A DNA stretch of 51,332 bases. It comes from Methanomicrobiales archaeon. GTDB taxonomy: Archaea; Halobacteriota; Methanomicrobia; Methanomicrobiales; Methanospirillaceae. The notes beneath the pieces were generated by a model. The model did no database searches and was not told where the DNA came from. It saw nothing but the letters and a program-made list of their open reading frames with translations. Positions 26,058 through 37,323 of this stretch are shown in pieces (positions within the stretch are counted from its first letter, which is position 1; each line of letters opens with the position of its first letter). Position numbers and translations under genes: made by a program. The stretch is from NCBI GenBank assembly GCA_013415565.1, contig JAAEET010000004.1, positions 1 through 51,332 of the forward strand, read 5' to 3'.

Positions 26058-27852
26058 CCTGATCCACCACCACAATCTGCCGCGGATCAATGCCGCGGAC
26101 CTCCAGCGTCCCCCCGCCGGTGCCGGAAAACCTGGTCTGCCATGATTCGCCCGGTCCTATCGTGATCTGCCAGACCTTGGTGTACTCGTCGTCAAGGCGG
26201 GTGACGAAGTCCGGAGGCGGCTGTGCATCATCCGCCGCATCAGCGGAGATGCTGTACAGGGAGAGGGTGGCCGGATGGGCGGTGTAGTTGGCAAGCTCGA
26301 TCACCACATCCCCGCCGCCGGTCCTTTTCCGGGCGACCAGCCGCTTCATGACCTTTCCTTCGATGGGCGAGATGTCCGGGAGGGGTTGTTCAACAATCTC
26401 GGCCACCTTGGCGGCAAGATCGGGAAGAATCGCGCAGACTGCCCGGGCCCGGTCTTCCTGGAGGCGGTTCCGATCCCGCCGCGAAAGGAAGAGTTTCAGG
26501 TCCCGCCCCAGGTCCTGCAGGGCGAGCACGATCTCCCGCTCGATCTCCGGGATCGCGGCAATGGCATCCTTGCTCTCGCTCGTGAAGGGAACACTCGTCG
26601 AAGCGACATGCACGAGGATGAGGAGGGGCCCGGTGGGCAGACCCGCCTGCGGGATGGCGTAGTTCTTCCAGTTCATCCCGGCGATAGCCTGGGTGATGGC
26701 ACAGGCCCCCTGCTGGTACATGAGGGGCACACGGTTCGCGAACCGCATGATCTGGGCATTTCCCTCGGCAGGGAGTTTCCCCCCGTACCCGATTGCCGCC
26801 TCGATGATGAACGGATGGCCGGAGAAGACCGATCCCGGCCGGGTCCGCGCCCTGACAAAGTCCATCTGGAACTCCTTCTCGAGGCTCTGCGTGATGAGCT
26901 CCTCCCCTATCGGGGAAAGGCACTGGGTGACGGGCGGGGCCGGGATTTTCACCTCCTGCATGGCATCGATCAGCCGTTTCTGCTCTTCGGCAGTGAGCGA
27001 CGCTGCATCCCGGTCTCCGGGGAGCCCGGCCCTGGTACAGATCTCGCGGGCGGTCTTGGCACCCACGCGGGAGAAGTTCGCTGAGAGGAAGTCTTCGAGA
27101 CTCCCGCTGCCGGGGGCAAGCATCCGCCGGAGCTGCCCGATCTCGATCCCGTGGGGATGGGGCCGGATGGCCTGTGCGCAGGCGATCACCTCATCGCTCA
27201 CCCGGTCAAAGAGGACGGTCTCGTCATCGAGTTCGAGCAAAATCCGGGCATGGGGATTGACCACCGAGGTGTACTTGAGATACTCGACCAGGCGCTTTCT
27301 TGCGGCAAGGGTGCTCCGGAACTCGATCTGGATGCGGGTACCGTGGGTCCGGTCCCAGTCGATCTCCTGCTGTGAAACGATATCCGGTTCATTCGTAGCG
27401 ACATCGATCTGGAGCTCGAAGCGAAGGGCAGGACGGTCTGCACCGGTCCGGGAGATCACGACGGTGGGAATCCCGGTGGTGAGCTGGGCGTACAGGACGG
27501 CGGCCGATATTCCGATTCCCTGCTGTCCCCTGCTCTGCCTGATCTGGTGGAACCGTGATCCGTACAGCAGCTTCCCGAAGACGAACGGGATCTGCCGGGG
27601 AACGATCCCCGGGCCGTTGTCTTCAACGATGATGCGGAAGACATCCCCGGACTGCTTCCGGATCGCGATGAAGATATCGGGCAGGACCCCGGCCTCCTCG
27701 CAGGCATCGAGGGAATTGTCCACCGCCTCCTTGATGGTGGTGATGATCCCCCGGGTCGGGGAATCGAAGCCGAGCAGGTGCTTGTTTCTCTCGAAGAACT
27801 CCGCGACGCTGATGCTCCGCTGCTGCCTGGCAAGCTCCTCAGCGAGGCTCAC
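26050..27852 (-). CDS. top6B: DNA topoisomerase VI subunit B
   Basis: A 600-residue GHKL ATPase subunit that clamps DNA and drives strand passage with subunit A. The Bergerat fold motifs are VDNSLDA (44-50), DNGPGI (78-83) and RGQQGIGIS (108-116). A helix-two-turn-helix segment and the transducer domain with its switch Lys region follow, and a C-terminal Ig-like extension (about 480-600) ends the protein. The GTG start at 27852 overlaps the end of hisS by 14 bases. Topoisomerase VI is the usual archaeal type II enzyme for supercoil relaxation and decatenation. Confidence 0.96.
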   Translation of the reverse strand: MSLAEELARQQRSISVAEFFERNKHLLGFDSPTRGIITTIKEAVDNSLDACEEAGVLPDIFIAIRKQSGDVFRIIVEDNGPGIVPRQIPFVFGKLLYGSRFHQIRQSRGQQGIGISAAVLYAQLTTGIPTVVISRTGADRPALRFELQIDVATNEPDIVSQQEIDWDRTHGTRIQIEFRSTLAARKRLVEYLKYTSVVNPHARILLELDDETVLFDRVSDEVIACAQAIRPHPHGIEIGQLRRMLAPGSGSLEDFLSANFSRVGAKTAREICTRAGLPGDRDAASLTAEEQKRLIDAMQEVKIPAPPVTQCLSPIGEELITQSLEKEFQMDFVRARTRPGSVFSGHPFIIEAAIGYGGKLPAEGNAQIMRFANRVPLMYQQGACAITQAIAGMNWKNYAIPQAGLPTGPLLILVHVASTSVPFTSESKDAIAAIPEIEREIVLALQDLGRDLKLFLSRRDRNRLQEDRARAVCAILPDLAAKVAEIVEQPLPDISPIEGKVMKRLVARKRTGGGDVVIELANYTAHPATLSLYSISADAADDAQPPPDFVTRLDDEYTKVWQITIGPGESWQTRFSGTGGGTLEVRGIDPRQIVVVDQDA

Positions 27853-29071
27853 TCCCGCTCACCTCTTGGATCGCCTCGGCGAGCGCCAGAACATCCTGCC
27901 CGCCGGTCCGGAGATTCTTTACCGTGACCTGCCGCTGATCGCGTTCCCGGTCCCCGATGATCAGGGCGAAGTCGGCCGACCGGGCGATCTGGGAGAGCTG
28001 GTTTCCGATGGATTTGCCGGAAAGACTCAGTTCGGTCCGGATCCCGGCCTCCCGGAAGGCCGCTGCCACGGTGAGCGCCCAGTCCCGTCCCCCGGGAGTG
28101 AACGCGACGCCGACCACGATACCGGGAACGGGCGGCTGCTCTCCCCGTGCAACCATCACCCGGTCAAACCCGACGGCGAACCCGCAGGAGGGCGTTTCCT
28201 CGCCCCCGAAAAGGTGGGCCAGCCGGTAGGTTCCGCCCCCGAGCACCTGGTTCTCGGCACCCAGGTTCTCGGCAAAGATCTCGAATACCATGCCGGTATA
28301 ATAGTCGAGCCCGCGGGCGATACCGGGATTCAGGGTATATTCCAGGCCCGAGCTGTCGAGAATCGAGAAGAGCTCCTCGATCCGGTGCCGGTCCGGAAGG
28401 TCACCGGTCAGGGCGAAGATATCGTCCAGGCTCCGGCATTCAGCGAGCGCCGTAAGCCGGGCAGAGAGATCGTCCCTGCCCTGGGACAAGAGATAGGCGG
28501 CAAGGCCGCCGGTGTCCTTCTTGTCGAGGAACATCCGGATCTTCTTCTGATCGTCAGGATCGAGACCGGCAAGGAGGCTGCGCATGAGGGAGAGGTGGCC
28601 GACATGAATGGAGAAGGAGATGCCGCTTGCGGCAAGGAGATCGCGGGCAAGCAGGATGACTTCTGCCTCGGCGAGGGCCGAATCGGCTCCGATCAACTCG
28701 ATGCCGAACTGCCAGAACTGGCGGTAGCGCCCCTTCTGGGGTCGTTCGTACCTGAAGCAGTCGGCAAAATAGAACCAGCGAAGCGGTTTTGGCAGGGTTT
28801 TTCCTTCGTTGACGTACATCCGGAGTACCGGGGCGGTGATCTCGGGCCGGAGCGCCAGCTTCCGCCCACCCTTGTCCTCGAACACGTACATCTCCTGGAT
28901 GATCCCCTCTCCCGAACGGATGGTAAAGAGTTCGAGTTCTTCGAATTCGGGGGTGCAGACCTCCCGGTACCCCCAGGTCCGGGCAATCCGGCGCATGATC
29001 CCTTCAACCTCGCGCCGCTGGTCCATTTCATCGGGGAGGAAGTCCCGGGTTCCCCGGGGTTTCTGCAGCAC
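27839..29071 (-). CDS. hisS: Histidyl-tRNA synthetase
   Basis: A 410-residue class II aminoacyl-tRNA synthetase. Motif 2 is [18 protein letters not shown]. The histidine-specific [15 protein letters not shown] segment lies near 255-270 and motif 3 is [12 protein letters not shown]-terminal anticodon-binding domain (about 325-410) follows. The start [13 protein letters not shown] at GTG 29071 is typical for HisRS. It heads a tight run hisS-top6B-top6A with overlaps, and itself follows a small membrane protein gene by two bases. Confidence 0.96.
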   Translation of the reverse strand: MLQKPRGTRDFLPDEMDQRREVEGIMRRIARTWGYREVCTPEFEELELFTIRSGEGIIQEMYVFEDKGGRKLALRPEITAPVLRMYVNEGKTLPKPLRWFYFADCFRYERPQKGRYRQFWQFGIELIGADSALAEAEVILLARDLLAASGISFSIHVGHLSLMRSLLAGLDPDDQKKIRMFLDKKDTGGLAAYLLSQGRDDLSARLTALAECRSLDDIFALTGDLPDRHRIEELFSILDSSGLEYTLNPGIARGLDYYTGMVFEIFAENLGAENQVLGGGTYRLAHLFGGEETPSCGFAVGFDRVMVARGEQPPVPGIVVGVAFTPGGRDWALTVAAAFREAGIRTELSLSGKSIGNQLSQIARSADFALIIGDRERDQRQVTVKNLRTGGQDVLALAEAIQEVSGSEPR

Positions 29072-29073
29072 GG

Positions 29074-29406
29074 TCAGGCCCCCTTCGATTTCGGTACGGT
29101 TCTCGGGGCCTTCCCGAGCACCCGGTCGAGGGTTCCCTCGCCGGTCCAGACCTGTTCCCGTCTCTCCCGTCCCTGCAGATAGAGGGCGGCGAGGATCAGG
29201 CCGAGCCCGAGCAGTTCGAGGGAAAATACGGTGACGGCGACGCCGAGGAGGGCCAGCGCACCGTAGAGAACCCCCCGGTAGGCAGCCTTCCGGAATCCCG
29301 GAAGCGCGGTCCGGAAGAATATCCGGGCATCCCGCAGCCAGAGGAAAAAAACAACTGCTGCCCCGAAAAGGGCGACATACACGAGATAACTCATCAGTAT
29401 GAACAT
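29074..29406 (-). CDS. Small membrane protein, unknown
   Basis: A 110-residue protein with two or three hydrophobic helices (about residues 3-24, 45-62 and 64-80) and a basic C-terminal tail of about 30 residues. The ATG at 29406 is preferred because an AGGGAG site lies about three to five bases upstream; an ATG at 29394 is also possible. It is the first gene of the minus-strand hisS-top6 run. I do not recognise a family. Confidence 0.6.
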   Translation of the reverse strand: MFILMSYLVYVALFGAAVVFFLWLRDARIFFRTALPGFRKAAYRGVLYGALALLGVAVTVFSLELLGLGLILAALYLQGRERREQVWTGEGTLDRVLGKAPRTVPKSKGA

Positions 29407-29546
29407 GTCTCCCTGTACGGGCAATAACTTAACGGGGTATGGCGCAGTGCTGAATGATGAAAGGCCGTGCCGTTCTGCCGGGGAATGACACCTCGGTCCT
29501 GCCGGACCGGGATCCCATGGTCCGACTCACCGGTTCCCGGACGAAC

Positions 29547-29555
29547 TTATTATAA
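29547..29555 (+). promoter_or_regulatory. TATA box of the larB operon
   Basis: TTATTATAA ends 27 bases before the larB ATG at 29583, giving a very short leader. The rest of the divergent spacer 29407-29546 shows no gene. Confidence 0.6.
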
Positions 29556-29582
29556 GACAACCCATATCGTTATGAGAAAGGC

Positions 29583-30898
<1,316 letters not shown>

Positions 30899-30906
30899 GG
30901 GGACTC

Positions 30907-32193
30907 ATGTTCAGGTTCCTGAAAGACCGGTTTTCAAAGGAGAAGGAAGAGCAACCGCTCACCATCCGGGTAGAGGATGTGCCCGGGCTGCTCGATGCCC
31001 GTGAGGCGCAGATTGCCGCTGACCTTGCAGCCGGGACCGGGGACCACCGGAATGCGGTTGTCACGGCACGGATTGAACTCAGGGAACTGGTGATGGATCT
31101 CCGCTCAAAGGAGCGGGAGGAGGCGTACCATCCGAAACTCGAGAAGATCGCCAAAAATACCCTCCCCCTCTTCGAAAAATCCATGCTCTCCTCGCTGGCA
31201 AAAGATCTCCCCAGCGATCCGGGGGAATTCTACACGGCGGCAAGCGAATGCCTCAAAGGCTGTGTCAAGGGGCTTGCCGGGCCCGGAAGATACCTCAAGG
31301 GCGTCTTTCCCGATGAAATGAAAGAGATCCGGCAGACCGTGGACCGGATCGGCCGGGAGGTGAACGCCATGACCCCCGCCATTGCCGAATCACGCCGGAA
31401 GCGGGAACAGATCGACGGACTGCGAAAGACGACGGTATCACTCGCTGCAGCGATCGCATCCCAAAAGACAGCGGCCCATGACCTTTCCGTGATCCGTGAT
31501 GATATCGCCGGGGAAGAGCAGGTTATCGATGATCTCGCCACGACCCTTGCAGCAGGCGAGGCTGCGGCCGCATCCCCTGAGATCGCCGATCTTGAAGCTG
31601 CCGTATCCGGTCTTCGCGGAGAGGTTTCGGCAGCAGATCGTGCGCTGCGGGCCGACCTGGCCGTTATCTCCCACCTGCTCCGGAAGGGAGAGAAGGTGCT
31701 CCAGCGGGGGGAGGGGGCTTCGGCCGCGCGTGAGATAGAGCCGGTGGTCGATATGCTTGCCGGGTCCGCCCTTCCCGCCGAGGATCAGCTGCTGACGGGC
31801 CTTGCCCGCGCCCTCCCGCTGGTCCGGAGCATGATCGGGAGCGGGGAGATCGTCCTCAAGAACAAGGAAGAACGGGAACTCTTCTCCACCGGGATCGATA
31901 TCATGGCACGGATCAGGGCGCTCTATGCACAGCACCGGGATGCAGAAGCACGGCTGCGTGCGGCCGAAAAAGCGTATGCCGCACATCCGGTCATCGAGAA
32001 GACACGGCGTGCGGAGCGTGAAAAGGAAACGAGGGAGGCCCGGCTGGCAGCTCTCCGCGAGAAGATGGCCGCCGTCGCGGAGCGGGAGCAGGCCCAGGAA
32101 GCGGAGATTCCCGTCCTGATGGCCGGTATGGAGCAGGAGATCTCCGCAATCGAAGGAAGGACGGTCACCCTGATCAGGGACGACCGTGCATAG
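30907..32193 (+). CDS. Coiled-coil protein of unknown function
   Basis: A 428-residue, highly charged helical protein. It opens with a basic amphipathic stretch (MFRFLKDRFSKEKEE). Long coiled-coil segments (about residues 120-260 and 320-420) are rich in Glu, Arg and Ala in heptad-like spacing. No catalytic motif or membrane helix is seen. It starts eight bases after the NMN adenylyltransferase gene with a GGGGG site, so it is in the same operon. I do not recognise the family; a scaffold role is only a guess. Confidence 0.65.
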   Translation: MFRFLKDRFSKEKEEQPLTIRVEDVPGLLDAREAQIAADLAAGTGDHRNAVVTARIELRELVMDLRSKEREEAYHPKLEKIAKNTLPLFEKSMLSSLAKDLPSDPGEFYTAASECLKGCVKGLAGPGRYLKGVFPDEMKEIRQTVDRIGREVNAMTPAIAESRRKREQIDGLRKTTVSLAAAIASQKTAAHDLSVIRDDIAGEEQVIDDLATTLAAGEAAAASPEIADLEAAVSGLRGEVSAADRALRADLAVISHLLRKGEKVLQRGEGASAAREIEPVVDMLAGSALPAEDQLLTGLARALPLVRSMIGSGEIVLKNKEERELFSTGIDIMARIRALYAQHRDAEARLRAAEKAYAAHPVIEKTRRAEREKETREARLAALREKMAAVAEREQAQEAEIPVLMAGMEQEISAIEGRTVTLIRDDRA

Positions 32194-32210
32194 GGGTCAA
32201 GGCCGGAGCA

Positions 32211-32525
32211 ATGGGTCTATATTCCTCCCGGGGTACCTTCCTGAGAGGAATCGCCCGCATGCCTGGAGAGGAGTACCGGGTCCTGGAAGTCAGGTCCGGC
32301 AAGGTCCGCTGCCTTCCCGACAAGGAAGAGACCATCGAGCACTGCAGGTTCTGTGTCTTCTCCCGATCGTTCCTGGTCAGGGGACGCCAGGTGACATCAC
32401 CGGCGCTCGCTTACTGCCTGCGGCACCGTGCGACCGAAGAAGTGAACCTGAAGGAGGCAGAGGCCGTGACCTGTGCCGACCGGAAGGGGGAAGGATACCG
32501 GAGCATGATGAATATTATCGGGTAG
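32211..32525 (+). CDS. Small Cys-rich protein, unknown
   Basis: A 104-residue protein with cysteines at 34, 45, 48, 69 and 88. C45-x2-C48 plus C69 and C88 could bind zinc or an iron-sulfur cluster. It lies 17 bases after the coiled-coil gene on the same strand. ATG 32211 follows a CCGGAG site; an internal ATG at 32259 is an alternative. No family recognised. Confidence 0.55.
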   Translation: MGLYSSRGTFLRGIARMPGEEYRVLEVRSGKVRCLPDKEETIEHCRFCVFSRSFLVRGRQVTSPALAYCLRHRATEEVNLKEAEAVTCADRKGEGYRSMMNIIG

Positions 32526-32535
32526 CCGGGTGCAT

Positions 32536-32877
32536 TCAGGGAGTCTTCCAGAACTCCCACCACCGCCGGGTCTGGAAAGGAACCGGCCGCATCTCCCTGC
32601 CCCATTCGACATCGATGATATGATGGATGAGCTGGACCTCTTCGGAGAGGTCCTTCAGGGACTGCTTCATCTCGCCGATGCTCCCAAGGATCTCCTTATA
32701 CTCCTCGAATGATCGTTTGTGGTTCAGGCTGACCGGGTGCCCGCCCGTGACGTGGGTGAAACCGCTGTCGATCAGTTCGAGGATCGCCCGGTTCCGGTCC
32801 AGCCCGTGCTCTTTTGCAAACTTGTCGATGAGATCGCTCATCTCCGAATCCATGGTGAAGGATACCCGTATCGCCAT
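32536..32877 (-). CDS. Small regulator-like protein with RHH-type N-terminus
   Basis: A 113-residue protein. Residues 1-45 (MAIRVSFTMDSEMSDLID then KFAKEHGLDRNRAILELID) follow the strand-helix-helix pattern of ribbon-helix-helix DNA-binding proteins (CopG/NikR-like). The middle is helical (EEYKEILGSIGEMKQSLKDL) and may form a coiled coil, and the C-terminus is Trp-rich (RRWWEFWKTP). The ATG at 32877 has GGGAGGTG about five bases upstream and is preferred to a GTG at 32883. It is convergent with the Cys-rich gene and lies just after the cobyric acid synthase gene on the same strand. The effector and target are unknown. Confidence 0.65.
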   Translation of the reverse strand: MAIRVSFTMDSEMSDLIDKFAKEHGLDRNRAILELIDSGFTHVTGGHPVSLNHKRSFEEYKEILGSIGEMKQSLKDLSEEVQLIHHIIDVEWGREMRPVPFQTRRWWEFWKTP

Positions 32878-32946
32878 CTGCACCTCCCCGGCGCCATGCT
32901 ATAACGAACTCATGGGACGTCCGCTCCTAAAAAACCCCACTCCCGG

Positions 32947-34392
32947 TCATGCATCAAACAGGGCAAGGATAGGGTCCAGCTGCACATGATGCTCGAACTC
33001 CATGGCAAGCTGGTCATAGAGGTCCCGGCCCCCTTCTGCATCGGGTGGGACGAACTCCAGTCCTTTCTGTGCGTACAGCCAGGAGAGGAGGGCATTGCGT
33101 GCCGAAGCGTTCTCAAAAAGACCGTGCAGGTACGTCCCGATCACCATGCCGTCCCCGGATACCGCGCCCTCTCCGCAGAACGCCTCCCTCTCGCCGGTCC
33201 GTTCGGTCTCTCCCATGTGGATCTCGTATCCCTGCACCGTTCCGATCGCGGACAGGATGGGGCCGGCGGCCGATGCCGTCCGCGTCACCTGTTCCGTGGT
33301 CTTTTCGTAGCGCGAGAACCGGGTGACCACGTTCAGCAGGCCAAGTCCCTCATAGCGTCCGCGGCAGGATTCCACCCCGTCGTCGATCACCTCCCGGCCG
33401 AGCATCTGGTAGCCGCCGCAGATCCCGATGATGGGGATCCCCCGCTCCCGGGCGGCACGGATCTCCTGTGCACACCCGCTCTCCTGCATCACCCGGAGGT
33501 CGTCAACGGTGTTCTTGGTCCCGGGAATGATGATGCAGTCATAGCCGGTCAGAGGAAACCCGGGACTGACATAGACCACGGTTGCAGAGCGTTCAAGACA
33601 CTCGAAATCGGTGAAGTTCGAGATCCGGGGCAGCCGGATCACCGCAATCCTGACCGGGCGATCCTGGATCTTCTTGTCGCCGATGGAGAGTGAATCTTCG
33701 CTCGGCAGCGGCAGGGAGAGGTAGGGGAGCACCCCGAGGACCGGAACGCCGCACAGATCCTCGATGATCCGTATGCCGTCGGCGAAGAGGGCGGGATCCC
33801 CACGGAACTTGTTGATGATGATCCCCCTGACCAGCGGCCTGATGTCGGGCGGCAGGAGCTCGAGGGTCCCGTAGACCTGGGCGAAGACCCCGCCCCGCTC
33901 GATATCGGCGACCAGGATGATGGGGAGCCGGAGTTCCCGTTCGATCCGGATATTGGCGATATCCCGGTCATACAGGTTCAGCTCTGCCGCTCCGCCGGCG
34001 CCTTCGGCGACGATATGTCCGTACCTCCCGATGAGGCTCCGGGCCGCCCTGACGGCACAGGAGAGGAGCTCCCCGGTCTCCTGGTAGTAGGAAGAGATGG
34101 GGAGATCCTTGTACGGCCGCCCCATCAGCACCACCTGGGAGACCTGGTCGCCCTTGGGCTTGAGGAGAACCGGGTTCATCTCCGCTCCGGGATCGAGTCG
34201 TGCGGCGAAGGCCTGCATGGCCTGGGCGATCCCGATCTCCGCCCCGTCCCGCGTGACATAGGAGTTCAGGCTCATGTTCTGGGCTTTGAACGGGGCAACC
34301 GTTATTCCCCGGTTTGACAGCGCCCTGCAGACTGCCGCCACCACCGTGCTCTTCCCGACATGCGATGCGGTGCCGAGAACAAAAAGGGACAT
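32947..34392 (-). CDS. cobQ: Cobyric acid synthase
   Basis: A 481-residue glutamine-dependent amidotransferase that amidates four side chains of adenosylcobyrinic diamide in B12 synthesis. The N-terminal P-loop domain has [14 protein letters not shown] (about 7-20) and [13 protein letters not shown]. The C-terminal class I GATase domain shows the nucleophile Cys in [12 protein letters not shown] and the His in GTYLHGLFE. Length is typical. It is divergent from the gene for a B12-dependent ribonucleotide reductase with only 56 bases between. The RHH-like gene lies downstream on the same strand. Confidence 0.95.
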   Translation of the reverse strand: MSLFVLGTASHVGKSTVVAAVCRALSNRGITVAPFKAQNMSLNSYVTRDGAEIGIAQAMQAFAARLDPGAEMNPVLLKPKGDQVSQVVLMGRPYKDLPISSYYQETGELLSCAVRAARSLIGRYGHIVAEGAGGAAELNLYDRDIANIRIERELRLPIILVADIERGGVFAQVYGTLELLPPDIRPLVRGIIINKFRGDPALFADGIRIIEDLCGVPVLGVLPYLSLPLPSEDSLSIGDKKIQDRPVRIAVIRLPRISNFTDFECLERSATVVYVSPGFPLTGYDCIIIPGTKNTVDDLRVMQESGCAQEIRAARERGIPIIGICGGYQMLGREVIDDGVESCRGRYEGLGLLNVVTRFSRYEKTTEQVTRTASAAGPILSAIGTVQGYEIHMGETERTGEREAFCGEGAVSGDGMVIGTYLHGLFENASARNALLSWLYAQKGLEFVPPDAEGGRDLYDQLAMEFEHHVQLDPILALFDA

Positions 34393-34416
34393 TCCTGAGA
34401 GAAAGGTTAGCGTGGA

Positions 34417-34428
34417 TTTTAAATAAAA
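34417..34428 (+). promoter_or_regulatory. TATA box of the ribonucleotide reductase gene
   Basis: TTTTAAATAAAA ends 20 bases before the ATG at 34449, so the mRNA should be leaderless. The 56-base spacer is too short for a cobalamin riboswitch. Confidence 0.6.
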
Positions 34429-34448
34429 GGCATTCCCTCTAGCATTTA

Positions 34449-36101
34449 ATGGGTATTACCGAGGCCGGCCGTATCCTGCTCCGGGGCAGGTACCTCTTCC
34501 CGGAAGAAACTCCGCGGGGGATGTTCCGCAGAGTGGCCCGGGCGGTGGGTACCGGGGAGGAAGAGCGCTTCTTCAGGATGATGGATGACCTGCTCTTCCT
34601 CCCCAATTCCCCGACCCTGATGAACGCCGGGGTTCCCGGGGGCCAGCTCTCGGCCTGCTTCGTGCTGCCGGTGGGCGATTCGATCGAGGGCATCTTCCGT
34701 GCGCTCAACCAGATGGCCCTCATCCACAAGAGCGGAGGGGGCACCGGATTCTCATTCTCCTGTATCAGGCCGGCCGGTGACTGCGTGGGACAGACTGCCG
34801 GTATCGCGAGCGGCCCGATCCCGTTCATCCATGTCTTCGACGAGGCCACGAGCGCCCTCAAGCAGGGCGGGAAACGACGGGGGGCGAACATGGGGGTGCT
34901 GGCAAGCTCGCACCCCGATGTCACCGCGTTCATCCGCGCCAAGCAGGAGGGCGGTCTCGAGAACTTCAACCTCTCGGTCGGCTTTGACGAGGCCTTCTTC
35001 ACCTCGCTTTCCCGGGATCGCGATTATGACCTGGTCAATCCCCGGAACGGCGATGTCTGGGCGACCGTTCCTGCCCGGATCATCTGGGACGAGCTCTCCC
35101 GGGCTGCCTGGCAGTGCGGGGATCCCGGGGTCCTCTTCCTCGACCTCATCAACCGGGAGAATACCGTCCCGGGACTGGGAGCTATCGATGCGACCAACCC
35201 CTGCGGCGAACAGCCCCTCCTGCCCTACGAGTCCTGCAACCTCGGGAGCATCAATCTCTCGGCATGTATCTCCGGGGACGGGATCGATTTCGGGCTGCTT
35301 TCCGAGGTGGTCGGGCGGGCGGTCCGGTTCCTCGACCGGGTGATCGATATCAATGTCTACCCCGTTCCCGAGATCCGGGAGGCGACACTCCGCACCCGGA
35401 AGATCGGGCTCGGGGTGATGGGCCTTGCCGATGCTCTCATCCTGATGGGGATTCCCTACCAGTCCGGGGAAGGGCTCACCCTCACCGGGTCGGTCATGCG
35501 GTTCATCCAGGAGGAGGCCCATGCCGCTTCCGAAGAGCTCGCCGGCGAGAAAGGTTCGTTTCCTGCCATCGACCTGAGCACCTGCACCGGACCCATGCGG
35601 AACGCAACGGTCACCACCATCGCCCCCACCGGGTCGCTCCACATCATCGCCGGGACAAGCAGCGGGATCGAACCCCTCTTCTCCCTCGCCTCGACCCGCA
35701 GCATCAACGGGCAGATGATACGCTCCCTTCACCCTGCGGTGGAGCGCCTGATCGCTCCGCTCCCGGGAGGCCATTCGATGGTTGCGGAGATCCGGAAAAC
35801 CGGGAGCGTGCAGCAGCTTCCGATCAGCGATGATCTCCGGGAACTTCTCCGGACCGCTGCCGAGATCGATCCGGCTTTCCATGTCCGGGTCCAGGCAGAA
35901 GTCCAGAAGCATGTCGACAACGCCGTCTCAAAGACCGTCAACCTGCCGGAAGATGCCACACCCGCAGACATCTCCCGCATCTTCCTCCTTGCCCGGGATC
36001 TCGGGTGCAAGGGGATCACGGTGTACCGGTACAACAGCCGGACCGACCAGGTACTGTCCCGGGGGTGCGACACCTGCCGGGTCGACAGTTTCAGCGGGTG
36101 A
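34449..36101 (+). CDS. nrdJ: Adenosylcobalamin-dependent (class II) ribonucleotide reductase
   Basis: A 550-residue barrel enzyme that reduces ribonucleotides to deoxyribonucleotides using a B12-derived radical. Visible signatures are NSPTLMNAG, the Cys of [10 protein letters not shown], the GGGTGFSFS loop, the active-site [21 protein letters not shown] (split as NPCGEQPLL and [11 protein letters not shown]), [19 protein letters not shown] and the redox-active CDTC pair near the C-terminus. It lacks an N-terminal ATP-cone and is shorter than many class II enzymes, but begins properly at RYLFPEETP. Its neighbour encodes a B12 synthesis enzyme. The TATA spacing supports the start chosen. Confidence 0.93.
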   Translation: MGITEAGRILLRGRYLFPEETPRGMFRRVARAVGTGEEERFFRMMDDLLFLPNSPTLMNAGVPGGQLSACFVLPVGDSIEGIFRALNQMALIHKSGGGTGFSFSCIRPAGDCVGQTAGIASGPIPFIHVFDEATSALKQGGKRRGANMGVLASSHPDVTAFIRAKQEGGLENFNLSVGFDEAFFTSLSRDRDYDLVNPRNGDVWATVPARIIWDELSRAAWQCGDPGVLFLDLINRENTVPGLGAIDATNPCGEQPLLPYESCNLGSINLSACISGDGIDFGLLSEVVGRAVRFLDRVIDINVYPVPEIREATLRTRKIGLGVMGLADALILMGIPYQSGEGLTLTGSVMRFIQEEAHAASEELAGEKGSFPAIDLSTCTGPMRNATVTTIAPTGSLHIIAGTSSGIEPLFSLASTRSINGQMIRSLHPAVERLIAPLPGGHSMVAEIRKTGSVQQLPISDDLRELLRTAAEIDPAFHVRVQAEVQKHVDNAVSKTVNLPEDATPADISRIFLLARDLGCKGITVYRYNSRTDQVLSRGCDTCRVDSFSG

Positions 36102-36184
36102 CCGGACCGGGGAGCGGCATTCTGGCGCTATCGGGGTTCCCGACCAGGAAAAAACCGGGAGTGGAGCGGCCGGTGATGCCAACA

Positions 36185-36194
36185 AATATATAAA
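36185..36194 (+). promoter_or_regulatory. TATA box of aIF1
   Basis: AATATATAAA ends 22 bases before the ATG at 36217 and no Shine-Dalgarno site is present, which fits a leaderless mRNA for this initiation factor. Confidence 0.65.
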
Positions 36195-36216
36195 CAGAAC
36201 TTGAACGTACCTTGTA

Positions 36217-36522
36217 ATGAATGGTGGGATTTGTCCGACGTGCGGACTACCTAAGGAACTCTGTATCTGTGAAGAAGTAGCAAAAGAGCAGCAACGCATC
36301 AATGTCAAGGTCAACCGGCGCCGGTACGGCAAAGAGGTCACGGTCATCGAGGGCCTCGACCCCACAGATATCGATCTTGAAGATCTCTCCAAATACCTGA
36401 AGGCAAAGCTGGCCTGCGGGGGAACGGTCAAGGGGAACTCAATCGAGCTCCAGGGAAATCACAAGGACCGGGTAAAAGATCTCCTCGCAAAGAAAGGGTA
36501 CAGCGTGGAAAATATCAGTTGA
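36217..36522 (+). CDS. Translation initiation factor aIF1 (SUI1 family)
   Basis: A 101-residue archaeal homologue of eIF1, which helps select start codons on the small ribosomal subunit. The N-terminal [13 protein letters not shown] cluster (four Cys) is a small zinc-binding knuckle seen in many archaeal members. The SUI1 core follows ([46 protein letters not shown]). Stand-alone gene; a T-run (36526-36531) directly follows the stop. Confidence 0.95.
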   Translation: MNGGICPTCGLPKELCICEEVAKEQQRINVKVNRRRYGKEVTVIEGLDPTDIDLEDLSKYLKAKLACGGTVKGNSIELQGNHKDRVKDLLAKKGYSVENIS

Positions 36523-36525
36523 TCC

Positions 36526-36531
36526 TTTTTT
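36526..36531 (+). terminator. T-run after aIF1
   Basis: Six T residues begin three bases after the aIF1 stop codon. Confidence 0.5.
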
Positions 36532-36578
36532 CACCGCTCCGGGACGAAAATCATGGCCCCGGGGACCGGTCATCGCGG

Positions 36579-36950
36579 CTACCGCTTTATTTTCTTTCCC
36601 TTTTTTGACCCGGCCATCGAGAGAAGATCGAGGGCATAACTCCCTTCCCCGCCGAGCCCGACCACCCGTTCATCGGTCTTTGCCATCTTCTCGATATTGA
36701 GCTCGTACGTCCCGGGAGCGATGATCCGGATACTCTCCACCCGGTCGAACCGTTCGATCTCGTCATCCGCCGCGTCGGCCGGGAGGGGATCGGGCTCAGG
36801 TTCAGGTTCCGGTGTGGCCGGTATCGTCCGTCTCTTCCGGGCTTCGGGCCGTTCGAAATAGAATTTTTTTCCCCCGCAGGAACATCCTTTCAGGATCTCT
36901 TCGGAGGAATCCGGGTAGACTCTCCCGCATCCCGCACAGATATGGACCAT
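36579..36950 (-). CDS. Zn-ribbon protein, OapC-like (DUF2072)
   Basis: A 123-residue protein with an N-terminal zinc ribbon (C5-x2-C8 in HICAGCGRVY and C23-x-C25 in KGCSCGGKKF), a Pro/Glu-rich acidic linker (about 45-65), then a conserved beta-strand tail (ESIRIIAPGTYELNIEK, then GGEGSYALDLLS) and a Lys-rich end. The order zinc-ribbon, DUF2073 and Era-like GTPase on one strand matches the oapABC genes next to the main Haloferax origin (recalled, not searched). Function unknown. It is the last gene of the operon and starts four bases after the DUF2073 gene ends. Confidence 0.7.
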   Translation of the reverse strand: MVHICAGCGRVYPDSSEEILKGCSCGGKKFYFERPEARKRRTIPATPEPEPEPDPLPADAADDEIERFDRVESIRIIAPGTYELNIEKMAKTDERVVGLGGEGSYALDLLSMAGSKKGKKIKR

Positions 36951-36954
36951 TCCC

Positions 36955-37320
36955 TCACCGCGATGAGATCCAGGCGCTGATCACGTCCTTGTCCTTCCGG
37001 ATCATGCGCAGCTGGTTTGCCGGGCCGATAACCGTGAGGCGGGACTCCGGGCCGCTCTTGCCCAGCAGCCGCTGCAGGAATCCCGGTGCCTGATCGCGGG
37101 AGGGGTAGCTCTCGATCTCGATCCCGTTGAATCCGTCCGGGAGGATCTCCCGCATGGTCATCTCGATCAGTTTGCTCTGCTCTTCAGGGTCAAGCCCTTT
37201 TTCCAGGATCACGATCGTCCCCTCCCTGACATCATCGAGGATCATGTGGATCTTTTCCATGGAGGTCAGTGCGGACAGCCGTTCTTCGGAGATGAGATCT
37301 ATCTGGACACCCTGCTGCAT
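36955..37320 (-). CDS. DUF2073-family protein, OapB-like
   Basis: A 121-residue protein (MQQGVQIDLISEERL, IHMILDDVREGTIVILEKGL, EQSKLIEMTMREILPDGFNGIEIESYPS, split for brevity) of the archaeal DUF2073 type. The sequence is alternating helix and strand with a C-terminal strand block RLTVIGPANQLRMIRKDKD that could bind RNA. The family is usually encoded between an Era-like GTPase and a zinc-ribbon protein, exactly as here. Three bases separate it from the GTPase gene and four from the zinc-ribbon gene. No enzyme motif is visible. Confidence 0.7.
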   Translation of the reverse strand: MQQGVQIDLISEERLSALTSMEKIHMILDDVREGTIVILEKGLDPEEQSKLIEMTMREILPDGFNGIEIESYPSRDQAPGFLQRLLGKSGPESRLTVIGPANQLRMIRKDKDVISAWISSR

Positions 37321-37323
37321 GCG

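Noticed and set aside
26693-29182. An 829-codon open frame on the plus strand
   Set aside because: It lies antisense to top6B and hisS, whose motifs are complete. Long antisense frames are expected in high-GC DNA, and its translation is low-complexity with no recognisable domain.
34393-34448. Cobalamin riboswitch between cobQ and the ribonucleotide reductase
   Set aside because: The 56-base spacer is too short and carries no B12-box-like sequence; it is filled by a TATA box.
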